Shown here piece by piece: positions 21,350-30,056 of a DNA stretch of 64,000 nt. Source of the stretch: Roseobacter denitrificans OCh 114 (lineage in GTDB: Bacteria > Pseudomonadota > Alphaproteobacteria > Rhodobacterales > Rhodobacteraceae); NCBI RefSeq assembly GCF_000014045.1, contig NC_008209.1, forward strand, positions 124,001 through 188,000, written 5' to 3'. A model generated the notes under the pieces. That model had not been told where the DNA came from, did not search any database, and saw nothing but the letters and a program-made list of their open reading frames with translations. The position numbers were made by a program, and so were the translations under genes. The first letter of the stretch is position 1. Every line of letters begins with the position of its first letter.

Positions 21350-22647
21350 TGCTCAGTTGGTTCGGGATTATGCGGCTGGGCCTCGTGCAGATGTCGCTGG
21401 GCGCGATTGTGGTGCTGACCACGGCGACCATGAACCGGGTCATGGTGGTTGAACTGGCGATGCCCGCGATTCTGCCGGGGCTATTGGTTTCCATTTATTA
21501 CGGCACGCAGTTTTTGCGCCCGCGCTTTGGCCATAGTGCGGATCAGGGCGGTCAACGCACGCCCTGGGTCATCGGTGGAGTGGCTTTGCTGGCTGCAGGC
21601 GCGATTGGCGCAGCGCTCTCCGTCGGGCTGATGGAAAGGATCGCGTGGGCCGGTATTGCCACCGCTATCCCGTCGTTTCTGCTGATCGGGCTTGGCATCG
21701 GGGCGGCGGGTACGAACCTGCTGGCGCTGCTGTCCACCCGTGTGAGTGCGCAGCGACAGGCACCGGCAGGCAGCCTTGTCTGGATCATGATGATCTTCGG
21801 GCTTGCAGTGACCGGGATCACCGCAGGCCAGCTTCTTGATCCCTACTCGCATGGTCGCCTCGTTGCGGTGACGCTGGGTGTGTCGGCTGTCGCGCTGACG
21901 CTGACCTGCCTTGGCATCTGGGGTCAGGAACGCGGCGAAAAGCGCGTCGTTGAAAAACGTAACGGAAATTTCCGCGCCATTCTGCGCGAGCTTTGGGTTG
22001 ACCCAAGGGTGCGTATTTTCACGATCTTCGTCTTTGCCTCGATGCTGGCCTATAACCTGCAGGATCTAATCCTCGAACCCTTCGCAGGCCATGTCTTTGG
22101 CCTGACCGTCGGGGAAAGCACCAAATTGGGAGGCATGCACCACGCAGGTGCCCTCATGGGTATGATCGCGGTTTTGCTCGGCGGGACAGTGCTGGCACGC
22201 TGGTTCATTGTGCCGACCCGGGTCTGGGTTGTGGGCGGCTGCCTTTTGTCAGGTGTCTCGCTCGTCGGGCTGGCCTATGGCGGTCTGCACGCAGCAAGCT
22301 GGCCGATTGGGGCGAATATCTTTGTGCTGGGTCTGGCCAATGGCGCCTTTGCCGTGGCCGCGATCGGCGCGATGATGGGTCTGGCCCGCGAGGGCGGCGG
22401 CGGGAGCGAAGGGGTCCGCATGGGGCTTTTCGGCGCGGCACAGGCCATTGCCTTTGGCCTCGGCTCCTTTGCGGGAACGGCCATGGTTGATCTGATGCGA
22501 TGGATCACCTCTCAGGACGCGGTCGCCTATGGCAGTGTGTTTGCCATTGAAGGACTTGTTTTCTTGGTCGCAGCGGTGCTCGCCCTGCGGCTGACTTCAC
22601 CTCACGCGGACGCACGCGCGCGGCCCGCCATGATGCCGGGAGAATAA
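21349..22647 (+). CDS. PucC/BCD-family MFS protein (bch2/ORF428-like)
   Basis: This 432-residue, 12-helix protein belongs to the same PucC-like family as LhaA. The motif NLQDLILEPFAGHVFGLTVGE and the paired segment RFGHSADQGGQRTPWVIGG are characteristic. The position between bchG and bchP matches the ORF428/bch2 gene of Rhodobacter clusters, proposed to handle bacteriochlorophyll or its esterification environment; direct function is unproved. It is translationally linked to bchG (TGATG) and followed by bchP 4 bp later. Confidence 0.88.
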   Translation: MLSWFGIMRLGLVQMSLGAIVVLTTATMNRVMVVELAMPAILPGLLVSIYYGTQFLRPRFGHSADQGGQRTPWVIGGVALLAAGAIGAALSVGLMERIAWAGIATAIPSFLLIGLGIGAAGTNLLALLSTRVSAQRQAPAGSLVWIMMIFGLAVTGITAGQLLDPYSHGRLVAVTLGVSAVALTLTCLGIWGQERGEKRVVEKRNGNFRAILRELWVDPRVRIFTIFVFASMLAYNLQDLILEPFAGHVFGLTVGESTKLGGMHHAGALMGMIAVLLGGTVLARWFIVPTRVWVVGGCLLSGVSLVGLAYGGLHAASWPIGANIFVLGLANGAFAVAAIGAMMGLAREGGGGSEGVRMGLFGAAQAIAFGLGSFAGTAMVDLMRWITSQDAVAYGSVFAIEGLVFLVAAVLALRLTSPHADARARPAMMPGE

Positions 22648-22651
22648 ACGG

Positions 22652-23830
22652 ATGTATGATGTAGTTGTGATTGGCGGAGGCCCATCGGGGGCCACAGCCG
22701 CCCTTGATCTGGTTCACTCCGGGCACAGGGTTGCGCTTTTGGACCGCAAAGGGCGGATCAAGCCCTGTGGTGGCGCGATCCCACCACGACTGATGCAGGA
22801 TTTCCACATCGGTGATGATCAGCTGCTGGCCAAGGTCAACACCGCGCGGATGATTTCGCCCACGGGGCGCAAAGTGGATATCCCGATTGAAAATGGCTTT
22901 GTCGGCATGGTGGATCGCAAGGATTTCGACCCGTTCCTGCGCCAACGCGCGGCCGATGCGGGGGCTGATTACTTCACCGGCACCTTCGTGCGGATCGAAC
23001 GGCCCGAGGGCACACCGGTCGTGATCTACCGCGACAAGGCCACGCAGGAGGAACGCGAACTGCCCTGCAAGCTGGTGATCGGTGCGGATGGCGCGAAATC
23101 ACGCGTCGGGCTGGCCGAGGTCAAGGATGCGGACAAGGTGCCGCTGGTCTTTGCCTATCACGAGATCATCAAGGCACCGCCAAAATCCGCGATCTATGAT
23201 CCGGAACGCTGTGACGTGATCTATGACGGGGCGATTTCGCCGGATTTCTATGGCTGGGTTTTCCCCCATGGCAACAGCGCGAGTGTCGGCATGGGAACGG
23301 AACTCTCATCCGTGAACCTCAAGGAAGCCACCGCCGCTCTGCGCGATGCCGCCGGGCTGTCCGACTGTGAAACCATCCGCAAAGAAGGCGCACCCATCCC
23401 CTTGCGTCCGCTCGACCGCTGGGACAATGGCAAGGACGTGCTGTTGGCAGGGGATGCCGCAGGCGTCGTGGCCCCCAGTTCCGGCGAAGGTATCTATTAC
23501 GCGATGGTGGGGGGGCGCGTGGCGGCAACCGCTTGTGCCGCAACACTGGCATCGGGCCGTGTGAAGGATCTGCGGTTGGCGCGTCAGCTGTTCATGAAAG
23601 AGCACAAGATGGTGTTCAGGGTCCTCGGCTCCATGCAGAACGCCTATTATCGCAGCGACGAACGCCGCGAGCGTTTCGTGTCGCTGTGTCATGATGTGGA
23701 CGTCCAGCGCCTCACGTTCGAAGCCTATATGAACAAGAAGCTCGTGCGCGCCCGGCCCATGGCCCACCTCAAGATCGGGATAAAAAACCTTGCGCATCTG
23801 ACAGGCCTTGTGGCAACGACGCGCGTATGA
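22652..23830 (+). CDS. bchP: Geranylgeranyl reductase BchP
   Basis: BchP reduces the geranylgeranyl tail of bacteriochlorophyll to phytyl. The 392-residue flavoprotein starts with a Rossmann FAD motif VVIGGGPSGATAALDLV, has the RIKPCGGAIPPRL segment typical of the family and the second FAD motif VLLAGDAAGVVAPSSGEGI. It overlaps idi by 4 bases (ATGA) and lies 4 bp after the PucC-like gene, so bchG-carrier-bchP-idi form one operon. Confidence 0.95.
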   Translation: MYDVVVIGGGPSGATAALDLVHSGHRVALLDRKGRIKPCGGAIPPRLMQDFHIGDDQLLAKVNTARMISPTGRKVDIPIENGFVGMVDRKDFDPFLRQRAADAGADYFTGTFVRIERPEGTPVVIYRDKATQEERELPCKLVIGADGAKSRVGLAEVKDADKVPLVFAYHEIIKAPPKSAIYDPERCDVIYDGAISPDFYGWVFPHGNSASVGMGTELSSVNLKEATAALRDAAGLSDCETIRKEGAPIPLRPLDRWDNGKDVLLAGDAAGVVAPSSGEGIYYAMVGGRVAATACAATLASGRVKDLRLARQLFMKEHKMVFRVLGSMQNAYYRSDERRERFVSLCHDVDVQRLTFEAYMNKKLVRARPMAHLKIGIKNLAHLTGLVATTRV

Positions 23831-24357
23831 CGATCATGATCCCGGCCTGGGTAAATGGCACGCTGACATCCGTTGAAAAGCTAGAGGCCCATGTAAAAGG
23901 GCTGCGCCACAAAGCCGTGTCGGTTTTTGTGCTCAAGGGGGACGCGGTGTTGATGCAACAACGCGCCATGTGCAAATACCATACGCCGGGGCTGTGGACG
24001 AACACATGTTGCACGCATCCCGAATGGGATGAGGCCCCCGAGGTTTGCGCGATCCGCCGTCTGGATGAAGAGCTTGGGGTGCGCGGCTTGATCCCTCAAC
24101 ACCGCCATCACCTCGAATACCGCGCGGATGTGGGCGGCGGCTTGATTGAGCATGAAGTGGTCGACGTCTTTGTCGCGGAGGCGGATGAAACCCTCGTCGT
24201 GTTGCCGAATCCGGATGAGGTCATGGCAGTCGAATGGGTGCACTTTGATGATCTGGTCGATCAGGTCGCGCAACACCCCGACAGATATACGCCATGGCTT
24301 CGCATCTACCTGAGGGATCACGCGGCCACGATTTTCGGGGAACTTGCCCTGCTTTAA
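23827..24357 (+). CDS. idi: Isopentenyl-diphosphate delta-isomerase, type 1
   Basis: Idi interconverts IPP and DMAPP, feeding carotenoid and phytyl-tail synthesis. The 176-residue Nudix-type protein shows the catalytic Cys in NTCCTHPEWDE and the Nudix-like CAIRRLDEELGV, with metal-binding His residues in HRHHLEYRAD. It overlaps the end of bchP and is the last photosynthesis gene on this side; a dispersed repeat follows 6 bp after its stop. Confidence 0.95.
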   Translation: MTIMIPAWVNGTLTSVEKLEAHVKGLRHKAVSVFVLKGDAVLMQQRAMCKYHTPGLWTNTCCTHPEWDEAPEVCAIRRLDEELGVRGLIPQHRHHLEYRADVGGGLIEHEVVDVFVAEADETLVVLPNPDEVMAVEWVHFDDLVDQVAQHPDRYTPWLRIYLRDHAATIFGELALL

Positions 24358-24363
24358 AGCGTC

Positions 24364-24460
24364 TGACGAAATACCTCAAACATCAAGCATCATGTAACGC
24401 GTTGAAATCTTTGGTTTCTGGCAGCGTAACGTGATCGAGGTTTTTCACATGACGCTTTAG
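24364..24460 (+). repeat. Dispersed intergenic repeat, copy A
   Basis: The element begins TGACGAAATACC, contains CATCAAGCATCATGTAACGC and GTTGAAAT, then GGCAGCG, and ends TTTTTCACATGACGCTTTAG. Its arms AAGCATCATG (24386-24395) and CATGACGCTT (24448-24457) are inverted repeats matching at 9 of 10 positions. It shares this architecture with copies at 63305, 31333 (half) and 1325. It directly follows idi. Confidence 0.75.
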
Positions 24461-24819
24461 ACTGCGGTGGCGTGGAACGCCTCGTTTCCAGACTTCATCG
24501 ACCGTTCGTCTGTGACAGCGGCATTCCTGTAAAAATCCAAGCGCTTGCAGCTTTGCACTATCGCCCTGCCCAAGCGGGACCGGGTAATGGTTTTGCGCCT
24601 TGTGCAAAGGCAGTACGATGCAGACTCCCGGATATCGGAATGAGCGTGGTACTCGCTGCTTCATATCAGATTGCGTCTTGCACCTTGCTATTGGCGTCAT
24701 TGAACACCTCACAGATGAGCGACGACCTCCGGGTATTGAATTAATTTGTTTTGGTTACTCAAAATAAACGCAATTCCCATAACCCTCGGACACCGCAGAA
24801 CGCGGCGCTCGGAGGCTCA
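24461..24819. other. Intergenic spacer, no supported gene
   Basis: The stretch between the repeat and the transglycosylase start separates the photosynthesis cluster from the flagellar genes. Short open frames occur on both strands (for example 24472-24744 + and 24383-24712 -), but they lack ribosome sites, recognisable domains or protein-like composition. The last 80 bases are AT-richer and may carry the promoter for the flagellar operon, though I see no clear sigma-factor boxes. Confidence 0.6.
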
Positions 24820-25530
24820 ATGCACAACTGCAAACGTTTCGTTTACCTTTTCTGGGTTTTTCTTTCGTCGGGATTTGCTTTTGAGGCAGAAGCATCAACG
24901 CAAAATTCTGCCGCACGACATGTCTGTGACCAAGCTGCTGTTCAAGCAGCACGCAGTTCGGATGTGCCTTTGAGCGTGCTCAAAGCCATCGCGAGGACTG
25001 AAAGCGGGATCACGGTGGATGACCAGTTTGCCCCCTGGCCCTGGACGGTAAATTCAGAAGGACGCGGGGTCAGGTTCTCCTCGGCTGAAGAAGCCATTGA
25101 ATACGTTGGCTTGAACCGTCAGCGCGGCGTGAGCAACATCGACATCGGTTGTTTTCAGATAAACTACAAATGGCATGGGGCGAACTTTTCATCCGTTCAG
25201 GAGATGTTCAACCCGTACAAAAATGCGCTTTATGCCGCGAATTTTCTGACCTCTCTTTACAATGAGTTTGAGGATTGGACCAAGGCCGCCGGCGCGTATC
25301 ATTCACGAAATACAGAGCATTCCGACCTTTATCTTGCAAAGTACATTCCAATTCTGGAGCAGCTTGACCAGACGGGCAGGCTGAGCGGTGCGCAAAAACA
25401 AAGCGTAACGAAAGCAAACTCATTTCCATTGCTGATTGGTCAACCCGCCGACTCAACGCGAGGCTCTTTGTTTCCGTTGGCGGCTTCATCCCGAGGCAAC
25501 CTGCTCGTTTCCTCCGGCAGAAAGAACTGA
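24820..25530 (+). CDS. Lytic transglycosylase of the flagellar cluster
   Basis: This is a small secreted SLT-domain enzyme that would cleave peptidoglycan, probably so the flagellar rod can cross the wall. I choose the ATG at 24820 because GGAGG lies 5 bases upstream and it yields a clean signal peptide (residues 1-25, ending FAFEAEA). The catalytic Glu is in KAIARTESGI, with GCFQINYKWHG and AAGAYHS typical of SLT. Three bases separate it from flhA, supporting a flagellar role. It is unrelated to the larger MltB-type enzyme at 53764. Confidence 0.85.
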   Translation: MHNCKRFVYLFWVFLSSGFAFEAEASTQNSAARHVCDQAAVQAARSSDVPLSVLKAIARTESGITVDDQFAPWPWTVNSEGRGVRFSSAEEAIEYVGLNRQRGVSNIDIGCFQINYKWHGANFSSVQEMFNPYKNALYAANFLTSLYNEFEDWTKAAGAYHSRNTEHSDLYLAKYIPILEQLDQTGRLSGAQKQSVTKANSFPLLIGQPADSTRGSLFPLAASSRGNLLVSSGRKN

Positions 25531-25532
25531 AG

Positions 25533-27617
25533 ATGGAAAACCTGACCGTCAAGGCCCTGTTCAACCCCACCATCCTGCTGGCGATCGCTCTGATGACGGT
25601 GATTGTCATGATGATCCTGCCTGTCCCGTCCTGGGTATTGGACGCCGGGCTTGCCGCATCATTCGCTTTGGCAATCCTGATTTTTACCGTGACCTTGTTC
25701 ATCGAACGGCCTTTGGATTTTTCGGCCTTTCCGACGATTCTTCTCGCATCTTTGATGCTGCGGCTGTCCCTCAACGTCTCATCAACCAAACTGATCATTG
25801 GACAGGGGCACACGGGCACTGATGCCGCCGGTGAAGTCATTGAGGGGTTCGCGCAATTCGTGATGGGGGGCAGCGTGTTCCTTGGATTGGTGGTTTTCTC
25901 TGTTTTGCTGATCGTGAACTTCATGGTCATCACAAAAGGGGCCACGCGCATGGCGGAAGTCGGCGCACGCTTCGCATTGGACGGTATGCCCGGCAAACAA
26001 CTCGCCATCGACAGCGATATGGCCGCGGGCGCCATTACGCACACGGAAGCCAAAGAGCGCAGAGAGCGCGAACAACAGGAAACGACGTTTTTCGGCTCCC
26101 TTGACGGCGCGTCAAAGTTCGTGAAAGGCGACGCAATTGCGGGTCTTTTGATCACCTTGCTCAATCTGGTTGCAGGACTGATCATGGGCATCGCCGTGCA
26201 TGGAATGCCGCTTGGGCAGGCGTTCGAAACCTATGCAATCCTGACGGTCGGTGACGGGCTGGTATCACAGATTCCCGCCGTCGTCATTTCCATTGCCTCG
26301 GCTCTTCTCTTGGCGCGCGGCGGCGCACAGGGTGCAACAGACCTTGCGGTTTTCGCGCAGTTGGGACGGCATCCTTCTGCTCTGGCCACCGTTGGCGTTC
26401 TGATGGCTCTTTTTGCCTTTTTCCCGGGGCTGCCGTTTGTGCCCTTCATCGTGGGGAGTCTGGCGCTCGGATTTGTGGCGTACCGTCTGCATGTAAAGCA
26501 AAAGGCGGAGCCGCAGGAAGTGCTGGCCTTGCAAGATGAAAGCGAGACACCGAAAGAGGCCGTCTTGGGCGACATTCTTGAAATTGATGACATCCACGTG
26601 GAGTTTTCCCAAGACCTGGTCAACATGGTGTTGGATCCCGGCACGGGTCTCGACGCACGCATTTCCAATATGAGAACACATGTGGCGACCGTTTACGGTT
26701 TGATCCTGCCCGAAATACGTCTGACCGATAATGCCGGACTGCCAGTTGGTACTTATGTTTTGAAAATACAAGGCGTTGAGCAGGCAAGAGCGCAACTGAA
26801 CCCCGATCAGGTATTGGCGCTTGTCCCGGAAAACCCGGTAAATCTGCCAAGCGGCACAGATACGAACGAACCGGTCTATGGCGCACCGGCGCGCTGGATC
26901 AACAGAAAGGATCAGGAAAGCGCTGCTCTGGACGGTCTGACGTTGGTAACGCCCGCGGAAATCCTCGCGACACATCTGCTGGAGACCGTCAAACGCAACT
27001 TCAGCCGCCTGCTGACACTGAAATCACTGAGGCGACTGCTTACAGAGATGACCAATATCTCGAACCCCGCGCGGGCGGAGGCAAATCGTAAACTTCTGGA
27101 TGAAATGATACCGGACAAGGTGCCGATCGACGTTTTGCATTCGGTATTGCGCCTGCTTCTGGACGAACAGGTCTCCATTCGCAATCTGCCACTGATCCTT
27201 GAAGCAACCGCGGAAGCGCGCGGGCGAAACTCGCAGGTCGAAGCAATTTGCGAACATGTGCGTCAGCGCCTGGGCTTCCAACTGGTCGCTGAAATGCGTC
27301 GAGAAGATGGGACGCTGCCACTGATCCAGCTCGCGCCGGAATGGGAAGATACGTTCACCATGTATCAGGTCGAGGCAGATCGAGGTTTGGACATTGCCCT
27401 GCCACCAGACTTGTTCAACAAGCTCGCGGAAAATGTATCGGAAAAACTGCAGACGGCGAACCAGAACGGCATAAACGCAGCGCTCGTTACAAACACGAAG
27501 CGCCGCCGTTTCCTGAAGACAGTCATGCGCGCCAAAGGCATCAACAATCCCGTTTTCTCATTTGAAGAAATCGGACTGGATGCGCGCCCCTCTTTGGTTG
27601 GAGTCGTCGCCCAGTGA
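25533..27617 (+). CDS. flhA: Flagellar export gate protein FlhA
   Basis: FlhA is the main membrane gate of the flagellar type III secretion system. The 694-residue product has about eight N-terminal membrane helices (to residue ~310), the FHIPEP-like region RLSLNVSSTKLIIG with FVMGGS, and a large cytoplasmic domain from about residue 330 that docks export chaperones. It precedes fliR with a 4-base overlap (GTGA). Confidence 0.95.
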   Translation: MENLTVKALFNPTILLAIALMTVIVMMILPVPSWVLDAGLAASFALAILIFTVTLFIERPLDFSAFPTILLASLMLRLSLNVSSTKLIIGQGHTGTDAAGEVIEGFAQFVMGGSVFLGLVVFSVLLIVNFMVITKGATRMAEVGARFALDGMPGKQLAIDSDMAAGAITHTEAKERREREQQETTFFGSLDGASKFVKGDAIAGLLITLLNLVAGLIMGIAVHGMPLGQAFETYAILTVGDGLVSQIPAVVISIASALLLARGGAQGATDLAVFAQLGRHPSALATVGVLMALFAFFPGLPFVPFIVGSLALGFVAYRLHVKQKAEPQEVLALQDESETPKEAVLGDILEIDDIHVEFSQDLVNMVLDPGTGLDARISNMRTHVATVYGLILPEIRLTDNAGLPVGTYVLKIQGVEQARAQLNPDQVLALVPENPVNLPSGTDTNEPVYGAPARWINRKDQESAALDGLTLVTPAEILATHLLETVKRNFSRLLTLKSLRRLLTEMTNISNPARAEANRKLLDEMIPDKVPIDVLHSVLRLLLDEQVSIRNLPLILEATAEARGRNSQVEAICEHVRQRLGFQLVAEMRREDGTLPLIQLAPEWEDTFTMYQVEADRGLDIALPPDLFNKLAENVSEKLQTANQNGINAALVTNTKRRRFLKTVMRAKGINNPVFSFEEIGLDARPSLVGVVAQ

Positions 27618-28384
27618 TCGCACTGCAGGAGTTCTTTCCATTCCTGAACTCGGCCATTTGGCATGGCTTTGTCGTGTTTTGTCGCGTGGCCGCTTTGGCC
27701 GCTGTTTTACCCGCCTTTGGCGAGCAGACACTTTCCGCCCGCGTCAAACTCGCTGCGGCTCTGGCATTCACTGTGATCGTGGCACCGGCCTTGCCGATCA
27801 TCCCTGCGCCGGGATCGATTGGCGCGGTGTCATTTGTCATTCTCACCGAAGTGGTTGCCGGGCTGGCGATCGGTATTGGTCTGCGTCTCTTCGTACTCGC
27901 ATTACAAACCGCCGGGTCGATCGCGGCGCAATCGACCTCCCTATCGCAGGTTCTCGGAGGGGCCGCAGTCGATCCCCTGCCAGCAATGGGGTATATTCTT
28001 GTCATCGCCGGTTTGGCACTGGCGGTCATGGCCGGCCTACATGTCAAAGTCGCCCAGCTGATCATATTATCATATGATTTCATGCCTGTCGGGCGTTTCG
28101 CCAATGCCGCCGACCTCTCGGAATGGGGGACAAGCCAGGTTGCGCATGCCTTTTCCCTGGCCTTCACCCTGGCCGCGCCATTCGTCATACTGTCAGTCCT
28201 TTACAATTTTGCGCTGGGTGCAATTAACAGGGCGATGCCGCAGCTCATGGTCGCTTTCGTCGGTGCCCCGGTGATTACTCTGGGTGGGTTGGCGCTCTTA
28301 CTGATTTCAGCGCCATATATGCTGACCGTCTGGTTGGGCGCGATGGATCGCTATCTGGCAGATCCTTTCGGAGTATTACCGTGA
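27614..28384 (+). CDS. fliR: Flagellar export protein FliR
   Basis: FliR is part of the FliPQR export gate core. The 256-residue protein starts at a GTG overlapping the flhA stop and contains about six membrane helices, with the signature FCRVAALAAVLPAFGEQTLSAR near the N-terminus. The next gene flhB also starts with an overlapping GTG, so flhA-fliR-flhB are tightly coupled. fliP and fliQ are not in the window. Confidence 0.93.
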   Translation: MIALQEFFPFLNSAIWHGFVVFCRVAALAAVLPAFGEQTLSARVKLAAALAFTVIVAPALPIIPAPGSIGAVSFVILTEVVAGLAIGIGLRLFVLALQTAGSIAAQSTSLSQVLGGAAVDPLPAMGYILVIAGLALAVMAGLHVKVAQLIILSYDFMPVGRFANAADLSEWGTSQVAHAFSLAFTLAAPFVILSVLYNFALGAINRAMPQLMVAFVGAPVITLGGLALLLISAPYMLTVWLGAMDRYLADPFGVLP

Positions 28385-29469
28385 GCGCGCCTGACGAAGA
28401 GGCAGACAAGTCTTTTGAGGCGACACCACAGAAACTGCTGGAGGCGCGAAAAAAAGGCGAAATTGCGCGTTCGACTGAACTTCTGACTGCCGCCTCTTAT
28501 GCAGGTTTTCTGCTCGCGCTTCTTTTGTTTGGCGAAAGTGGCTTGTTGGAACTGGGATCGACGATGGCTGTGATCATTGGCCAATCGGCACAGATCGCGC
28601 CGCTGTTTTTTGAGGGCGCTGGAACCGTTCCTGCGCGGGGGATCATTCAGTCAACTGGCTCAGCGCTCCTGCCCATTTTCGTATATCCTGCGCTGGCCGT
28701 GATGTTGGTGTTGTTTGCAACGCGGGGGATTGTCTTTGCCCCGACCAAGGTGCAACCGAAACTGTCAAAAATTTCCGTAATTTCAAATGCGAAAAACAAA
28801 TTCGGGCGGACGGGATTATTCCAGTTTGTCCTGAGCTTTTCAAAGCTGATAATCTACTCCGCCATATTGGCCGTGTTTCTGTATCATCGCACAAACGAGA
28901 TGGTCGCCGCCCTGCAAACCACGCCGCAATACACGGTTATTCTGCTGGCCAAGATCTGCATCGAATTCCTGATTTATGTTGTGATCGTGTCAGCGATCAT
29001 TGGCGGCATAGATGCGATATGGCAGCATTTCGAGCACCTGCGCAAAAACAAAATGTCGCGCAAAGAAGTCATGGATGAGACGAAAAACAGCGAGGGTGAT
29101 CCGTACATGAAACAGGAGCGCCGACAACGCGCTCAATCTCTGGCTGGCACGCAGGTCGCCGTCGAAGTCGCCGCCGCAGATGTCGTTATCGTGAACCCGA
29201 CACACTTCGCAGTTGCGCTGAAATGGGACAGAACTCCCGGACAGGCCCCTGTATGTGTGGCTAAAGGCGTCGATGAAACTGCATTGCGCATTCGTGAAAT
29301 CGCAACAGAAAACGCGGTTCCGATTCACAGTGACCCACCGGCGGCGCGAGCGCTGCATGCCACGACCAATATCGGAGATCAGATCGCTCCGGAGCATTAC
29401 AAGGCTGTCGCGGCGGCCATCAGGTTTGCAGAAAACATGAGAAAACAATCAAAAGGGAAAGTGACTTGA
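28381..29469 (+). CDS. flhB: Flagellar export switch protein FlhB
   Basis: FlhB switches export specificity from rod/hook to filament substrates after self-cleavage. The 362-residue protein has four membrane helices (about 30-210) and a cytoplasmic domain with the cleavage motif NPTHFAVALKWD intact, plus KGVDETALRIREIA. The GTG start overlaps fliR. FliK, which triggers the switch, is encoded at 38209 in the other half of the cluster. Confidence 0.95.
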   Translation: MSAPDEEADKSFEATPQKLLEARKKGEIARSTELLTAASYAGFLLALLLFGESGLLELGSTMAVIIGQSAQIAPLFFEGAGTVPARGIIQSTGSALLPIFVYPALAVMLVLFATRGIVFAPTKVQPKLSKISVISNAKNKFGRTGLFQFVLSFSKLIIYSAILAVFLYHRTNEMVAALQTTPQYTVILLAKICIEFLIYVVIVSAIIGGIDAIWQHFEHLRKNKMSRKEVMDETKNSEGDPYMKQERRQRAQSLAGTQVAVEVAAADVVIVNPTHFAVALKWDRTPGQAPVCVAKGVDETALRIREIATENAVPIHSDPPAARALHATTNIGDQIAPEHYKAVAAAIRFAENMRKQSKGKVT

Positions 29470-29861
29470 GCAAGCAGCAGCTGCAAACGATACAACAAGT
29501 CTTTGAGCTGAAGTTCAAAAAGAAACAGGGCGCGTTTCTGGCTGTGCTCCAGCAGGAACAACAACTGCGCGCGCAACTCAAAAAACTGGACACCCAATTG
29601 CGCAATTCGCAAATGGACCAGCACCAGAATATGCAAGCCATTGGCGCCGACGTCATTTGGCAGTCGTGGGTTGAGCGCAGCAAAAAATCACTGAATTTGG
29701 AATTGGCGCAGGTTCTGGCGCAAAAGGAAACGCTGCTGGTCAATGTCAAAAAGGACTATGGAAGACTGCTCGTAAGCCGTGAACTTTATTCGACATTAAA
29801 AAACACTGAGCGCACTCAAACGCAGGCAAGGTTATTGGCCGCAGCAATTAAGGGGTCTTGA
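29466..29861 (+). CDS. Small coiled-coil protein of the flagellar export operon (FliJ-like?)
   Basis: This is a 131-residue, Gln/Lys/Leu-rich, almost wholly helical protein with heptad patterning over most of its length. The TTG start overlaps the flhB stop (TTGA), so it is translated with the export genes. Size, helicity and position suggest a FliJ-type export chaperone or stalk, but I see no diagnostic motif, so this is an inference. A decayed IS element begins about 200 bp after its stop. Confidence 0.7.
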   Translation: MSKQQLQTIQQVFELKFKKKQGAFLAVLQQEQQLRAQLKKLDTQLRNSQMDQHQNMQAIGADVIWQSWVERSKKSLNLELAQVLAQKETLLVNVKKDYGRLLVSRELYSTLKNTERTQTQARLLAAAIKGS

Positions 29862-30056
29862 CCTGCCCCTCAAGGCTTCCTCTGTCATAGTGAGTGTTCG
29901 CGGGTCTGTTTTTTACAGTCTTCATCGTTGGTTTGGGCATGCGCGTCTGGCGGCGCCTGTAAATTGCTCAAGCACTCGACGCGCTTGTGCGGAGAGGACC
30001 AGCACCCTGATCCGTGCCGCTCAGGTGTAGAATCCGTTCTTGTTTCTTTCTCGTGA

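Noticed and set aside
24383..24744. Open frames on both strands in the spacer after idi (24472-24744 +, 24383-24712 -)
   Set aside because: Neither has a ribosome site or recognisable domain, and the minus-strand frame runs through the dispersed repeat.
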